A stretch of DNA of 25,256 nucleotides from Oppiella nova (taxonomy: Eukaryota; Arthropoda; Arachnida; Sarcoptiformes; Oppiidae). The notes under the pieces were generated by a model. The model saw nothing but the letters and a program-made list of their open reading frames with translations, had not been told where the DNA came from and made no database searches. Position 1 is the first letter of the stretch. Each line of letters begins with the position of its first letter. The DNA lies in NCBI GenBank assembly GCA_905397405.1, contig CAJPVJ010000444.1:1-25256 (forward strand), written 5' to 3'. Made by a program: the position numbers and the translations under genes. Positions 1 to 9,545 of this stretch are shown one piece after another.

Positions 1-234
1 ATGATACAGATAATTCAGGAGCACCAAATAATAAGAGAGAGCTATTCATATATGTAATTACAATTATAATTAATAAATTTTTATTTAATTTAGTTATAAC
101 ATATTTAAATTCCTTTTTAAAAAATTAATAAAAAATTAATATTTTATAAAAATTTTATATAAAAGGAGCTCTCTCACTTAGTTTGTTGGTACTGTTGCTA
201 ATGGAGTAAGTGCCTAAATTTGAACCGTAAAAAC

Positions 235-590
235 AACGTCTCATTTTTAATTTTTAAAATTATCATATCATTTAAATTACCACTAACAAATTAATATACC
301 TGTGCGAGTACACACGGTGCCAATGGCATACATGAAATACTGAAAAAAACATGAGCATGATCCATATTGTCAGTCTATTTTTTAAAAACCGCATGTTAAC
401 TTAAAATTAAATAAATTTTTAATTTATCCACGAACAAAATATTTGTTTTCATCATTTAATTATTTATATAATATATTATCTCTCGAAACCAAATTGTTAT
501 TAGTTTCGTACAGAGTAATGTTATAAGAAAATATTTTAACTACATTACAACTTGGTTAGTTATATAATTTTATGATAATTTTTATATGAC
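235..590. repeat. Diverged repeat unit 1, related to the FBXL16 exon-1 region
   Basis: This stretch aligns by eye with 780-1165, and in two pieces with the FBXL16 exon-1/intron-1 junction near 6530-6580 and the sequence upstream of that exon near 7435-7650. Shared landmarks in order are the splice-donor segment (about 290-335), an attgtcagtct-like box, a tttcatcatttaatt-like box, tatctctcg-aaacca, and a cattaca-ttggtt box. The exon-1 body is absent. It looks like an old partial duplication of the locus followed by decay. Confidence 0.55.
300..339 (-). pseudogene. Copy of the FBXL16 exon-1 3' end with donor (copy 1)
   Basis: On the minus strand this reads to a peptide ending CMPLAPCVLAQ and is followed directly by a GTATAT donor. 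That matches the end of FBXL16 exon 1 ([11 protein letters not shown] followed by GTATGT). It is preceded by a T-rich run and CAG at 342-340, so it could in principle be a 40-nt exon. The rest of exon 1 is missing here. It lies 3' of the FBXL16 stop, so it is either a dead duplicate or a first exon of a paralogue beyond the left edge. Confidence 0.5.
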
Positions 591-699
591 TATAGCGCTT
601 TGGATTTTTAACGTAATATAATATATTATAATATTATTTAATTAATTTGTAATATTTGTTAATTAATAAAAAATTAAAATGAATAAGTAAACATAAGCC

Positions 700-1200
700 C
701 AGTAGCATGTAGTTAATAAAACTGTAAATATATTTATCATATAATTTACTGTAATGTCAAAAGTTATACAAATTAAGTTTTGGATTCAGAAACACGCAAG
801 AACTTTTAATTTTAAAATTTTATATTATCTAAGATACAAATTAACATACCTGTGCCAGCACACACCGTTCAAATGGCATAAATACGTAAAAAAGTTTTTT
901 TTAATATGATTAGCTTGTTTATACTGTACTAATAATATGTATAGAGCGTTATTCAAATTGTCTGTCTAATTTTTGGATATCGCATTTTAACTTACTTTAA
1001 ATAATAAATAATCTTTTAAATTAAGCAATGAACTAAATATTTATTTTCATCATTTAATTGTAAAATTTATAATAACCATTATCTCTCGGAAACCAGGTTT
1101 ATATTAGTTTCATAGAGAAAATTGTTACAAAACTTATGTTAACTTCATTACAGTTTGGTTTTTATGTTATTATATTTTATTCAAACAACTTATAAATCAT
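700..1200. repeat. Diverged repeat unit 2, related to the FBXL16 exon-1 region
   Basis: This second copy of the unit at 235-590 retains more of the intron side. The stretch about 700-850 resembles the part of FBXL16 intron 1 at about 6390-6536 (shared aactgtaaatata, tataattta-tgt-atgtcaaaa and aattttgg-like boxes). The stretch about 955-1200 resembles 7440-7700 upstream of exon 1 (shared tcattacagtttg-like and tcaaataaaattat boxes). Roughly 850 bp corresponding to the exon-1 body is missing between the two matching parts. Confidence 0.55.
850..879 (-). pseudogene. Copy of the FBXL16 exon-1 3' end with donor (copy 2)
   Basis: The minus strand reads MPFERCVLAQ followed by a GTATGT donor. This is nearly the same as the FBXL16 exon-1 end and better preserved than copy 1. 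The sequence just upstream (an ACG-TATTT run after a T-rich tract) still resembles the exon, but homology then stops and no acceptor AG is obvious. It is probably a truncated duplicate. Confidence 0.55.
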
Positions 1201-1229
1201 TAACTATTTAAAATCAAATAAAATTATTA

Positions 1230-1844
1230 AATTTAAAAATCAAAATCATATGAAAATCCTTAAATTACACATTATATTTTCATTTAATAATCATACTTGC
1301 ATTTAAAACTATATAACCTATTAAGAAATCTATTTTTTGCAATAATAATTATTATTATTAAAACGTTTTACGATAATAATAATTATCTTTCATATTTATT
1401 TATAATACTCAGTTTACAAGAATATACAAAACATTTAAATATTGTAATGTATTCTAATATTCAAATAAATATCATTTTTATGTTTTTAAAATAATCTTTA
1501 CAAATCATTATTTGATCTAGTTATTATTATACGTGCAATTATGAATAAGGATTTGTTAAATATAATATATATTTGTTTTTTAATTACAATCCTATGGGAT
1601 GTTTGTGTTTTATACATATGGAAAAGATCTTGATACAAATAATATAAACAAAATAATGTTCATATGCTTTGTGTTGAAAAATATTTTCATTTTATACAAA
1701 TTAAAACATATTAGTATTATTTGCTGACAAAAATTATAAACACATATATAATTTACCCAACATTAAAATTTGATTACAGTACATATTAGTAAAATAATTA
1801 ATAATTAAACTAGTTCTAGCTACTATTATTATTATATTATGATT
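1230..1844. other. AT-rich spacer, no gene seen
   Basis: This is very AT-rich sequence with short ATT and AAT runs. The open frames are short and of low complexity. No splice-bounded coding segment, RNA gene or clear repeat boundary is visible. Confidence 0.6.
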
Positions 1845-2159
1845 ACATTATATATTTGTATGTAGGGCGAACAATTTTTCCATGATAGCTAAATATATAT
1901 ATAATTTTTATTTATGACTAGCTATTTACTAGTAATTATGGAGTTTGTCTAAAATTTATCTCAATTATGTAAATATCATAAATAATTTGGTCGATAAGAC
2001 TAACATTATATATTTGTATGTAGGGCGAACAAATTTTCCATGATAGCTAAATATATATATAATTTTTATTTATGACTAGCTATTTACTAGTAATTATGGA
2101 GTTTGTCTAAAATTTATCTCAATTATGTAAATATCATAAATAATTTGGTCGATAAGACT
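1845..2159. repeat. 158-bp near-perfect tandem duplication
   Basis: Copy 1 spans 1845-2002 and copy 2 spans 2003-2159. Both start with acattatatatttgt, contain tgtagggcgaac, catgatagct and tgactagct, and end with tcgataagact. I see only one clear mismatch (caatttttcc versus caaattttcc), so the duplication is recent. It lies in the region downstream of FBXL16 (minus strand) and contains no coding sequence. Confidence 0.9.
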
Positions 2160-2302
2160 GCAGTCATAATCGCATTTCGCTAATGAAATGCTAAATTACA
2201 TACAATTATACGGGATTTTATTTAATACATTAAGGTCATCATTTTTGTGTATATACTGGCAACAATTATTTTAATGTAATCTTTATCAATTCATCTCGCA
2301 CT

Positions 2303-2308
2303 TTTATT
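2303..2308 (-). terminator. Candidate polyadenylation signal of FBXL16
   Basis: TTTATT on the plus strand reads AATAAA on the minus strand, about 115 nt past the FBXL16 stop codon. A second AATAAA lies at 2217-2222. In DNA this AT-rich the hexamer also occurs by chance, so this rests mainly on position. Confidence 0.4.
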
Positions 2309-2421
2309 AATAAACAGGTCAATGTTTATAATCATAATATTTTTGACATCCATTTTCTTTAATCAATATTTGTCAAAAATGCAATGATCTGGTTAATTCG
2401 TCAGTATTATACATGGTGAGT

Positions 2422-2573
2422 TTATAAGGTAATGATGCAGTGCTGTGGCAAGTTATCCCGCAAATAATTGATGAGCTCTCTGGTAGCCGCCGGACAGTTA
2501 GTCAGCTCCAGTTCCTGAAGGTTTTGCATTTGTACTAAACATGAGAGTCCGCCGATTGTCAACTGTGGACAGC
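2422..2573 (-). CDS. FBXL16: FBXL16 exon 7 (last LRRs and C-terminus)
   Basis: The terminal exon follows acceptor GACAG and begins [20 protein letters not shown]. It contains [18 protein letters not shown] and ends [10 protein letters not shown] with TAA at 2424-2422. The vertebrate protein ends in the same place ([18 protein letters not shown], then HLPRCLVIE), so the gene is complete at its 3' end. Confidence 0.93.
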
Positions 2574-5500
2574 CTGTCATTTGAAATACATATATTTATT
2601 ATAAAATGAATATAGATAATTAAATAATACACCTAAAGCAAATAAATATTATTTATAAAATTTAATTAAATCACATTTATTGACTTATGAGTTAAATTAA
2701 TAAATAATTTTTAATGTTATTTTAAATACTGGAAAATCGTGAGAATTATTATCCAAAAAATAAACAAAATCCTTATAATTATAATATTAAATATTTATAT
2801 TTTAATATAATTACAGTGCCTAGATTAAATACAAAAAAATCCGTGGATTTTAATTTTTCTAAATAATATTATGATTTTATTAGAAATATAAGATTTAAAC
2901 TAAAAACAATAGTATCAAGATTAATTATAAAACAAATGCTTACTGGTTTTAAAACTCAAATTTTTTATGAAATTAAATTACATTTAGGAGTGAAATAATT
3001 ATAATAATAATATTTATAATAATAGTTTTTAAACACTATTTTAAAGTTTACTAAAAATATTAAAAATACTTAAGTTATCATAAAACAAATAAACAAAATT
3101 AATCCATATAATTATAATATTATTTATATTTTAACAAAATTACAGTTTCCAAATAAAATACTAAATTTTGCAGAATAATTTTAAAATTTGGATCGAAATA
3201 TAAAACGTAACCTATATCACCTAGATTATCAATAGTAATTACAAAAACAAATGTTTACCGGCAATGGACAGACTTCTAAGGGATCGCATGGAGCACAGGG
3301 TTTGTAGACCAAAGTCCCGCACCTGTGGACACCATCGGAGTGACAAATGGCAGAGACGTGTCATTGTGGCCACGTATCCCATTCCGATGCATGTTATGTG
3401 TAAACACCTAATTGCAACATACATTCAAATAAATGACCTGGCAAATGTATTATTATACATAATAAATGTCATATTATATTATATTATAAGTTGTGCAATA
3501 TATCATTATAACTAGCGTGCCTATTACACATTTATAGCGAATGACCTAGAAGGTATTAATAAATCAAAGTTTCAGTTTAATTTATTATACAGTATTTTCT
3601 TTGTATTGTATAATTATTAGGTTACATAACACCTACACACTTAATAAGCCTACACGAGTAGGCAATAAAAATCTATTCATTTATTGTTATAAAATTTGAA
3701 TGTGGAATATGTGCAAGGTTAGCGTTATTAATAATGTGGATTATATTAGATAAATAGGGAAATGTCAATACAAATATGACAATGTTTGCTTAGTAGATAA
3801 ATTATTAATATATCCATTGTATGCTTATGTAAGCAATTCGTGCAAAGTGTGATAGCATTTAGAAAATATGAAATGAAAATTTAAAACTACATTGAACAAA
3901 AAAAATTGCGTAGGAATGTTTGCACTAAGCTGGTAAAATCTGGTTAATTTGAAAAGTTTAAAAATAAAATCATACAAAATATAACACGTATTTTTATTTT
4001 AATCATTATAATTTTAAAGTAAATATTCCTAATAAAACTTATATTATCATAGACCCTGCTGGTAAATTTTTAAAAATGTGCTAGATATCTATTTCTTTAC
4101 GGAGTAAATTGCTTGTTTATTTTATGCAAATTTTGTAAAGGACCTTATTCATTCAAATAATACAACATCTAAATATAATTGTGCTCATATGACTGTCCAT
4201 TTAATAATGACAACAAACCGGTCGAGTATAAGATGGGTGAGTGTGTCGGACAGGTCGCAGGCGATGTACTCGAGGGCGGCGTCGCTGACTCGGGGACACC
4301 ACGAGAGGTCCAAATACCGGAGTCCTCGCACCTGTTCGGCGATCACTTCGATCGCATCATCGCTTACCTACAAATTAACGACAAAAATGTTTTTCATTAA
4401 AAATATATAAATATTTTATAATTTTTTTTATAAACATTTATATAAAATACTAATCAATGAAAAGATATAATAACTGGTATATCATAACTGCCAAACTTAT
4501 TACAGTGAAATAGAAAATGCAAAATTAAAACTACTTCTATGTTTTCCTTACAGTTTTAATTATTAAATTAATTATTTCAAAAGAAATTAAAATTTAAAAC
4601 ATTTAAAAAATTAGCTTTAGCTTGCTTACTTTGGAACAGCCGGACAACGACAGTGTATGCAAATTAGGCAAACCATGGGCCAGATTAGCTACACCCTGGT
4701 TAGACAGCTCCCAGCAGTGGTGCAACATTAACACTCGTAAATTTTCCCTGGCTAATGTGCTGCCAAAATACGCCATGGACGTGTCGGTGACGTGATATGC
4801 CTGATAATTTGGGGCAGATTTAACTTATTAGTAAAATTTCTAATATAATAATTAATCAATATACATTACCTGGATTTGCAATTTTTTCAAGCTGGGTAAC
4901 ATTTGACATATGGCTGCAATAGTCTCGTCGGATATATTAATGCAGTCCATTATAATCAAGATCTCAAGTTTAGGTACCAAACCGGCCCATAAGACTGTGT
5001 CTGTTATCTCATTACAGCCTAAAGAGAATCAAACAAAAATAATTTTTATATTTTAATCACTTTTGTAAAATTAAATTTAAATTAAACACGCCATTCCCCA
5101 AAAATTTTGATTTTTATGATTTATAAAACAATAGTAAATTATTTTATGTTTCATACAGTTTCAGAGTTTTGTATTGATATTTGATTTAAGTATTAAATTT
5201 ATAACTTATAAGATTGAAGTTATGTTTTATAGAAATTTATTCATGTTCCTCTGAGCACTTATAAATGTTGTATAAAACAATAAATTAGATTCTATTCTTA
5301 ATTTTATTATTATTATTATTTAAAATATACAAAAATAAGTATCGTGTCCCTTTAATCCAAAAATATTGATTTCTATGTATTATAAAATTATACTAACTAA
5401 TTTATATGTGTTACAGTTTTTAATGTATAATTACTTGTAAAAACTAATTGCACTTTAGACTAGTGCCGAAAATAAATTATTTATAAAACTAAGTATATTT

Positions 5501-7073
5501 AAGCAAATATAATTTATAATTTACATATTTAAATAAAATATACCATGCTAACAAAAACATAAAAAGAAATATTAATAATTACCCGATAACTCTAACTTAA
5601 GTAGACTGTTGGACAGGGAGGCCAGAAACACCTCCAGTCCCTTATCGCTGACCGACGAGTTCCTGAGGGCTGCGGACGTCAACCGATTCAGTAGTGTTGG
5701 CCGCGTTCTGGACGTGAAGTCCACGACATCCCCGTCCGACGCGCCGAACATACAGATGCTGTCGAACCCCCGCACGTCTATACTGTAGTATAGGTTGGCT
5801 TTGATCTCCTCGACCGTCTGGTCAGCACTGGCTGTTAGGGTCCGGATGTCCTGTCCGTCCACTTCGGTAGTACCGCTCGAATCCGGTAGAGTTGTCAACG
5901 ATTTCTCGCGTCTCAGTTCAGTACACAATATAACTGGCATTAAGTGCTTCCAAAAGCGTTGGTCACTGTATAGCAGGGTTTCCCACGTTTTGCATACCTG
6001 TCCACACAATCAATATGAATTAGTCGAGTAATTACTTTAATTATTACAAAATAGTATAATTGAAAACTTTAATTTAAATGTGTAATGATTTTATTTTAAA
6101 ATAAATTAGTGAATTGAACTTCCCAAAATAAAGTGTAATACGATTTTTCAATTATAGTAAAATTATTTTACTTAAAAATTACAGTTATTTTATATAAGAT
6201 TTTTAATTTGAAACTGTAATTATTTGAATAAGTTATTTTAATATCTTACGAAATTTAAGATAATTTTAAAATGGGAAGTCATTCTTCGAAGCTTTTACTA
6301 AAAATATATTTATCGAGAACATATTTTAATTAATCACTAACTAATTTAATAATTAATCTGTAAAATACATATGAAATTGAAAAATAAGTTAAATTATTAA
6401 ATAAACTGTAAATATAATTATTATATAATTTAATGTTATGTCAAAATTTATATAAATTTAATTTTGGTCACAGATAGACAGGCCTTAAATTTTAGATAAT
6501 TATCATGGTACAGTATCATCACACAATTTAACATACCTGTGCTAGTACACACCGTTCCAATGGCATAAAATATGTAAAAAATTTCATCAAAAATTTACAA
6601 TCGGTCCACAATTCATCCAGGTATTTGGCCCTTTGTACGTTAAGCAAATAGTTTTTCCTCCTGGCCCTCCACGTCTTAGGCGGCGCCTGTGGGGGCGGAT
6701 CGCCATTCCTCGACCCCCGTCTACGGGGTGTGCCGTTAGGTGTGCCCAAAAGGGCCGGTACTTTGGTGGGCGTACTGTTGTTATTGTGATTATTGCTGCG
6801 ATTATACCAATTGTTAACATGTTTTCCGTGTTTATGATTATCACAACTAATCAATTGCGAGGACTCGTCGCACAGGGGTTTGAGCTCCGGCTGGTGTTTG
6901 TTGTTGGAAGCACTGGTAGCCGAGGGGTCGACGACGGTGGCTGTGGTGGGGGCGCCGGTGGTCGAGCTCTGAGGCTGCGGTGGTTTGGACTTACTCTGGC
7001 GGACAGCGATGCCATTGAAGCACCGGCTGAGCTCCGCGGCCGCCCTTTTAGTGAACGACACTTCGGCGGACAT
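2422..7073 (-). CDS. FBXL16: F-box/leucine-rich-repeat protein 16 orthologue, seven exons
   Basis: Proposed join on the minus strand: 7073-6537, 5997-5583, 5018-4870, 4800-4630, 4367-4219, 3407-3259, 2573-2422, giving about 573 residues; vertebrate FBXL16 is about 480. All six introns start GT, end AG and keep frame. Order: a low-complexity Ser/Asn/Pro-rich N-terminus, an F-box-like segment across the exon 1/2 junction ([15 protein letters not shown], against CVLAQVCKAWRRVLY in vertebrates as I recall it), then leucine-rich repeats to the C-terminus ([18 protein letters not shown]). Known F-box proteins bind substrates through LRRs and usually contact Skp1 of SCF ubiquitin ligases; vertebrate FBXL16 is reported to be atypical in Cullin binding. 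The family call is strong. The start is less sure: the exon-1 frame stays open upstream to a TAA at 7196-7194 without an ATG, so 7073 is the first in-frame ATG unless an upstream exon joins in. Confidence 0.88.
3259..3407 (-). CDS. FBXL16: FBXL16 exon 6 (LRRs)
   Basis: This 149-nt exon begins with the last base of the Arg codon, reads [20 protein letters not shown] and ends SLRSLSIAG (Gly split), flanked by ATTAG and GTAAAC. It matches the vertebrate CVRITDTGLSYLSTM...LRWCCQVQDFGL segment, here [12 protein letters not shown]. The usual ITDTG box reads ITCIG, a local divergence. Confidence 0.92.
4219..4367 (-). CDS. FBXL16: FBXL16 exon 5 (LRRs)
   Basis: This 149-nt exon begins [20 protein letters not shown], contains [20 protein letters not shown] and ends LILD plus two bases of an Arg codon. 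Flanks are TTGTAG and a weak donor GTTTGT. Joining to exon 6 restores LDRC, which is conserved in vertebrate FBXL16. Plus-strand ORFs over this stretch are shadows. Confidence 0.9.
4630..4800 (-). CDS. FBXL16: FBXL16 exon 4 (LRRs)
   Basis: This 171-nt, 57-codon exon is flanked by ATCAG and GTAAGC, in phase 0 at both ends. It begins [20 protein letters not shown] and ends [14 protein letters not shown]. The vertebrate counterpart begins AYHVTDTALAYF and ends [14 protein letters not shown]. The intron separating it from exon 3 is only 69 bp. Confidence 0.92.
4870..5018 (-). CDS. FBXL16: FBXL16 exon 3 (LRRs)
   Basis: This 149-nt exon reads [20 protein letters not shown] and ends [11 protein letters not shown]. 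It is flanked by TTTAG and [24 protein letters not shown] matches the vertebrate DCINVADDAIAAISQLLP segment closely. It encodes about two cysteine-containing LRRs. No long ORF reveals it because stops lie just outside the splice sites. Confidence 0.92.
5583..5997 (-). CDS. FBXL16: FBXL16 exon 2 (F-box remainder and linker)
   Basis: The exon follows acceptor CAG at 6000-5998 and opens [20 protein letters not shown], continuing the F-box in phase 0. It ends SLLKLELSG with the first base of the Gly codon, then donor GTAATT. The segment with [19 protein letters not shown] corresponds to the RGFEGFCLVGVSDLDICEF region of vertebrate FBXL16. The inserted stretch [17 protein letters not shown] is longer than in vertebrates. 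Confidence 0.9.
6537..7073 (-). CDS. FBXL16: FBXL16 exon 1 (N-terminus and start of F-box)
   Basis: This 537-nt coding segment begins [20 protein letters not shown] and ends [15 protein letters not shown], then donor GTATGT. GC content rises sharply between about 6650 and 7220 against the AT-rich surroundings, as expected for coding sequence. The middle is low complexity (Asn-rich NNHNNNS and Pro-rich PPPQAPPK runs) and probably disordered. The chosen ATG has G at -3. The same frame is open to 7193, adding about 40 plausible residues without a Met, so an unseen 5' exon or a non-ATG start cannot be excluded. Confidence 0.8.
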
Positions 7074-7193
7074 ACCCGTAGAGGTGGAACTGGAACTGCT
7101 TCTCCACGCGGCCCGGAGTCCACCCAATATGCACGCCGTGATGACGTCGACGGGCGCACCGGTATTATCCACAGCTGCCCTATCCGTCGCGTG

Positions 7194-7214
7194 TTAGACG
7201 ATCACCCCTCGCAT
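7194..7214 (-). promoter_or_regulatory. Candidate upstream ORF in the FBXL16 leader
   Basis: On the minus strand ATG at 7214-7212 opens a six-codon frame (MRGVIV) closed by TAA at 7196-7194, in the same phase as FBXL16 exon 1. If the mRNA leader includes this region, the short ORF precedes the proposed start at 7073. A possible acceptor (CATATAG) at 7231-7225 marks the sudden change to AT-rich sequence, so the leader may be spliced. Confidence 0.25.
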
Positions 7215-7239
7215 GTGGGACACCCTATATGTATGCCAT

Positions 7240-9509
7240 AAATGGTTGGTTTAGTAACAGGTAGTTATCATTGGATTATAATGTTATAATTAGGGATGTT
7301 AAAATATAATAATAGTCTCTTTTAGGTATATAAAATTAATTAATAGTAATAATTAGCAAACAGTTAATAACCATTATTGTAATTATATATTTTTGAATTA
7401 GATTTCTCTATACTTTAGTACAATTTAGTTACTAATTAAGATTTGTCAGTCGTGTATTTTGAATACCCCATTTAACACAAGTAAATAAAATATAAATTTA
7501 ATAAACATAAAATTGTTTTTATTAACCAAGAAAATTTTTAAAAAATCGGTACCAAGTATTACTTCCAATTGTTTCGTATAGTTTTCATTAAATTATTGTA
7601 AAAATTCATTTAAACTTAATTACAGTCTGTTTTGTTATTTATTATATTTTTATTGTTACAAATATTTATGGACAATAGTCAAAATCAAATAAATTATGTG
7701 CATTTAATTTTACAAAGTTATTAAAAAACATATTTAAAACTTATTATTCATCAATATGGGTTTTGGTTGAGCAATAATTTTTAAAACCCATACTATTAAT
7801 TAACCTTCAAGCAAAATTATTAACTATTTACAAGTTAGTAAACTACTCAGAAAAATAAACTAACTTGTTTAAAATTTACTTGACCAACCACACCACACTT
7901 ATTTTAAATTTATTGTGACAATAGTCATTAAAATACATGTTAACTGAGTTACAGTTTGTTTTTGTTTGTCATTATATTTATTTGTCGTAAACAAATTAAT
8001 TTCTACAAAAGCCGTATACAATCAAATAATATATCATTTGTTTTTAGTAACTCAACACAAAATCTAATTTATTATATTTGGGTGTATTTTTAGCCTTCAA
8101 TCCCCATATCACACACACAATGGCTATGTATCATACGATACAAACACCTGAGCACCGGGAGCATACAAGTCCATTGTATACACTATGTTTACTATTATTA
8201 CATTAATGTACTGTACTAGCTAACAAAGATAATTTTTTAAAAATCTAAATTAGAGTGCTTTTTCTCTATAGATCAAAGTCTAGACTTATTTTTATATTTG
8301 TTTTTCACCCAAAAAGTTTTTGTCTATTGAAAACCAATAGCATTAGGTATTTACTGTATTTGTTTTCTCCCATTAATACAGAATATTCTGTGACTAAAGA
8401 ATATTTTTATATAATAAAAAAGTTTATATCCAGTTTCTTAACTACCTAAAAACATGTTGTTGCTAGCTACTTTAGTACATACACATAAGTGTTTACATCG
8501 AAATCATAATGAGTTTTAATATAAAAATAAAATAGTTTTTTCCATTCGTACTTAAAATCAAATATTGTTTTGCCAGATGTTTGCTCAGGTATGCTGTAAT
8601 GGGGTAGGTATATGACAAAAACAACCTTATATTAGATTAATGTATATAAAAGGTTAAGCGACAATATAATTTAATTTTGTATGGTTATAACCTTGTGACA
8701 TTTTCACTGTATTAACACACAATAGGCACCAAAAAATCAATTTTTATTTATTTTCAAATCCCCTTTGCTATCAATTATGTATGTATAGGCTATACAGTAT
8801 AGCTATTCATTGGCACTTTATTCATACTATTTTGTGAATAAGCCAGATAACAATTTATATTGCTAATTACTTTTGTATGTATAATAGAAATATGTTTAAT
8901 GTATTATATATTTAATTAATATGGTAATTGAAAATTAATTGGTTAATTCAATAAATATAATTGCAAAATTAATATAAAATTTTTATTAATAACATGATTT
9001 TTAGTAAAATAATTCTTAATTGTTATTTATTCAGTATTAAACATCTACTTAATACTTAGTATGGACTTTATTCAATAATAATTTGGTTAACTTACTTTTA
9101 AATAAATCAATCAATTATTAAAATCTATAATCTCAAAGTCTTAACAAGCAAAATATGAAATCTGTTTTGTTGAAAACATTATACAGTATTTTTAATGAGA
9201 CAGGATTATACAAAATAAAGACAATCGATTGGCTGTTAATCAAAGATTAACAAGTAAATATCGATAGTCATAGCAATCATACACTAAACCAGATTCATCA
9301 TAGATTAACAGTCACTTCGATTGTCATTATTTTGTATAAACCCATGTTATATTAACTTGGTAAACAAAAAATTTTAAATAAATATATTATTCAATAATAT
9401 CTTAAAACACAACAAATTAACCTATTTTAAGCAAATATGTCTATAATTTATATTTCCCTAATAAATCGAGAGCTGTCTCTAAACAAACACAAAATATTTC
9501 TCAATTTCC

Positions 9510-9510
<1 letters not shown>
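7240..9510. other. AT-rich spacer upstream of FBXL16, with repeat remnants
   Basis: I see no coding sequence. The stretch 7435-7720 is the upstream part of the repeat unit found at 235-590 and 700-1200. The stretch about 7860-8060 repeats part of it again (gagttacagtttgttttt, then caatcaaataat). The stretch 8090-8200 is less AT-rich and includes a short CA run. It should include FBXL16 promoter or leader sequence, but no core promoter element can be assigned. Confidence 0.45.
9203..9343. mobile_element. Small inverted-repeat element, MITE-like
   Basis: The left end ggattatacaaaataaagac and the reverse complement of the right end, gggtttatacaaaataatga, match with few differences, and the similarity runs on through caatcga and ctgttaatc for about 42 bp. 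The span is about 140 bp with no coding capacity. Target-site duplications are not clear, so the exact ends are approximate. It is probably a non-autonomous DNA transposon relic. Confidence 0.6.

Positions 9511-9512
<2 letters not shown>

Positions 9513-9543
<31 letters not shown>
9513..9543. repeat. (CT)n microsatellite
   Basis: This is an uninterrupted CT dinucleotide run, the leftmost of twelve GA/CT tracts between 9.5 and 20.2 kb. Confidence 0.97.

Positions 9544-9544
<1 letters not shown>

Positions 9545-9545
<1 letters not shown>

Noticed and set aside
3264-3515. Plus-strand frame of 83 codons
   Set aside because: It is the shadow of FBXL16 exon 6 extended into intron sequence.
4179-4410. 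Two overlapping plus-strand frames of about 73 codons
   Set aside because: They lie opposite FBXL16 exon 5, whose minus-strand reading matches the family precisely.
6851-7159. Alternative minus-strand frame overlapping exon 1
   Set aside because: It lacks the F-box end, begins at GTG, and is only a frame shadow with Ser/Pro/Arg-rich composition.
6633-7241. Long plus-strand frame opposite FBXL16 exon 1 (about 200 codons)
   Set aside because: It is the antisense shadow of a GC-rich coding exon; the minus strand has the conserved F-box end and a valid donor, and this frame starts at TTG and has Gly/Arg-rich low-complexity content.
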